A stretch of DNA of 7,346 bases from positions 1 to 7,346 of the forward strand of contig JBCLLN010000024.1 of the NCBI GenBank assembly GCA_039738635.1. The letters are read 5' to 3'. The first letter of the stretch is position 1; each line of letters starts with the position of its first letter. This DNA comes from JBCLLP01 sp039738635 (GTDB lineage: Bacteria; Patescibacteriota; Saccharimonadia; CAILAD01; BJGX01). This document shows, one piece after another, positions 6,846 through 7,346 of the stretch. The notes below the pieces were generated by a model. That model had not been told where the DNA came from. It saw only the letters and a list, made by a program, of their open reading frames with translations, and searched no databases. Made by a program: the position numbers and the translations under genes.

Positions 6846-7346
6846 GAGTTTTCCTTTCTAAGCGGGTAGCCCTTAGAATACCGCTGTTTTATTTTAGGGT
6901 CTGTGTATTCCCCGTCTTCAATTTGTTGCTGTTTTATTTCTTTTGACATCTCTTGGGTTTTAATTTGCTTAACCCTGCTTAGCAATTCTTGGATAGTAAA
7001 GCTCGGCTCTGGGCTGTGTTGCTCCTCTCCGATTTCACCTAGCGCAAGCATCACATCTTCTATATTTGCAAAGACTATATCATGAATGAGTTTGCGGTCA
7101 ATTTCATTAGAGCTGTGCAGACTATTTCTTGCAATTCTAGTGAGCACTAATAGCTTGTCTAGCTTAGTACCAAAAAGCGTGCTTTCTATTGTCATCATTG
7201 CTACTGGATCAATTGGTGAATCAAAAATTTGCACCAATCTACTAAACAATTGAACTCGCCTCTGGATGTTTTCTTTCGAGTAGCCCAGTATTGGCGGTTG
7301 TTTTTCAATTAGCTTAACTGGATCGGTAAATCCAAGGGAGCTGAGA
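6842..7346 (-). CDS. Helical-repeat protein resembling mTERF repeats, 5'-truncated by the window edge
   Basis: The reading frame is open from the right edge (first full codon at 7345) to a TGA at 6842-6844, giving 167 visible residues. The TTG at 7249 is only an internal in-frame codon, not a convincing start, because 32 open, protein-like codons precede it. Visible residues 4-36 begin LGFTDPVKLIEKQPPILGYS and continue with a basic helix; this matches the mTERF pattern of L-G-F/hydrophobic helix, conserved Pro and hydrophobic-G-Y/F-S turn, then a second helix. A second, more divergent unit with DPV and LFGTKLDKLL follows at about 46-72. The tail (about 105-167) is charged, probably helical then disordered. 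The mTERF family binds nucleic acid in organelles; a bacterial role is unknown to me. Its stop overlaps the gatB start as ATGA, so the two are probably translationally coupled. Assignment to the fold is inference; another all-helical repeat fold is possible. Confidence 0.6.
   Translation of the reverse strand, partial: LSSLGFTDPVKLIEKQPPILGYSKENIQRRVQLFSRLVQIFDSPIDPVAMMTIESTLFGTKLDKLLVLTRIARNSLHSSNEIDRKLIHDIVFANIEDVMLALGEIGEEQHSPEPSFTIQELLSRVKQIKTQEMSKEIKQQQIEDGEYTDPKIKQRYSKGYPLRKENS

Noticed and set aside
6444..7085. Plus-strand open frames at 6444-6656 and 6903-7085
   Set aside because: They are antisense to gatB and the repeat-protein gene and lack ribosome-binding sites and recognisable motifs.
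7247..7249. TTG at 7249 as the start of the repeat-protein gene
   Set aside because: The frame stays open to the window edge with coherent repeat-like protein sequence upstream, so the gene begins outside the window.

Overview
The window carries seven protein-coding genes, all on the minus strand, so the biological reading order runs from the right edge to the left. From about 7346 down to 3764 they form one tightly packed run: a 5'-truncated helical-repeat gene, gatB, a small MscS-type channel gene, an 88-residue single-span membrane protein, a YtxH-family protein and a DUF5665-type membrane protein. Junctions are four-base ATGA overlaps, a zero-base abutment or a 3-base gap, which is a strong operon signature. 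After a 67-base gap comes dnaE, the replicative DNA polymerase III alpha subunit, filling roughly half the window. Its stop is followed by 120 bases of mostly AT-rich non-coding DNA at the left edge.

The organism is a bacterium using the standard code. UGA ends three of the overlapping genes and does not occur inside the 1191-codon dnaE, so the UGA=Gly code of Gracilibacteria/Absconditabacteria is excluded. The moderate-to-low G+C, compact layout, GatCAB-type tRNA amidation, a DnaE with a complete-looking PHP site, and YtxH and DUF5665 proteins beside informational genes together suggest a Patescibacteria (CPR) genome, possibly Saccharibacteria-like. That assignment is inference from style and protein character, not from a search.

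Functionally the window joins translation (GatB, which helps make Gln-tRNA and/or Asn-tRNA), a group of four small membrane or envelope proteins (MscS-like channel, single-span protein, YtxH, DUF5665), and chromosome replication (DnaE). The first gene is the least ordinary: its visible part resembles mTERF-type helical repeats, a family best known from mitochondria and plastids, and it is translationally coupled to gatB.

The most informative non-coding spot is the DUF5665-dnaE gap (3697-3763). It holds a perfect extended -10 promoter motif. A good Shine-Dalgarno sequence follows, but it faces an in-frame ATA codon rather than a normal start; the first conventional start (GTG at 3696) lies 33 bases further on. 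A 7-bp inverted repeat brackets the Shine-Dalgarno sequence and would exist only in read-through transcripts. No CRISPR array, insertion sequence, RNA gene or obvious defence system is visible.
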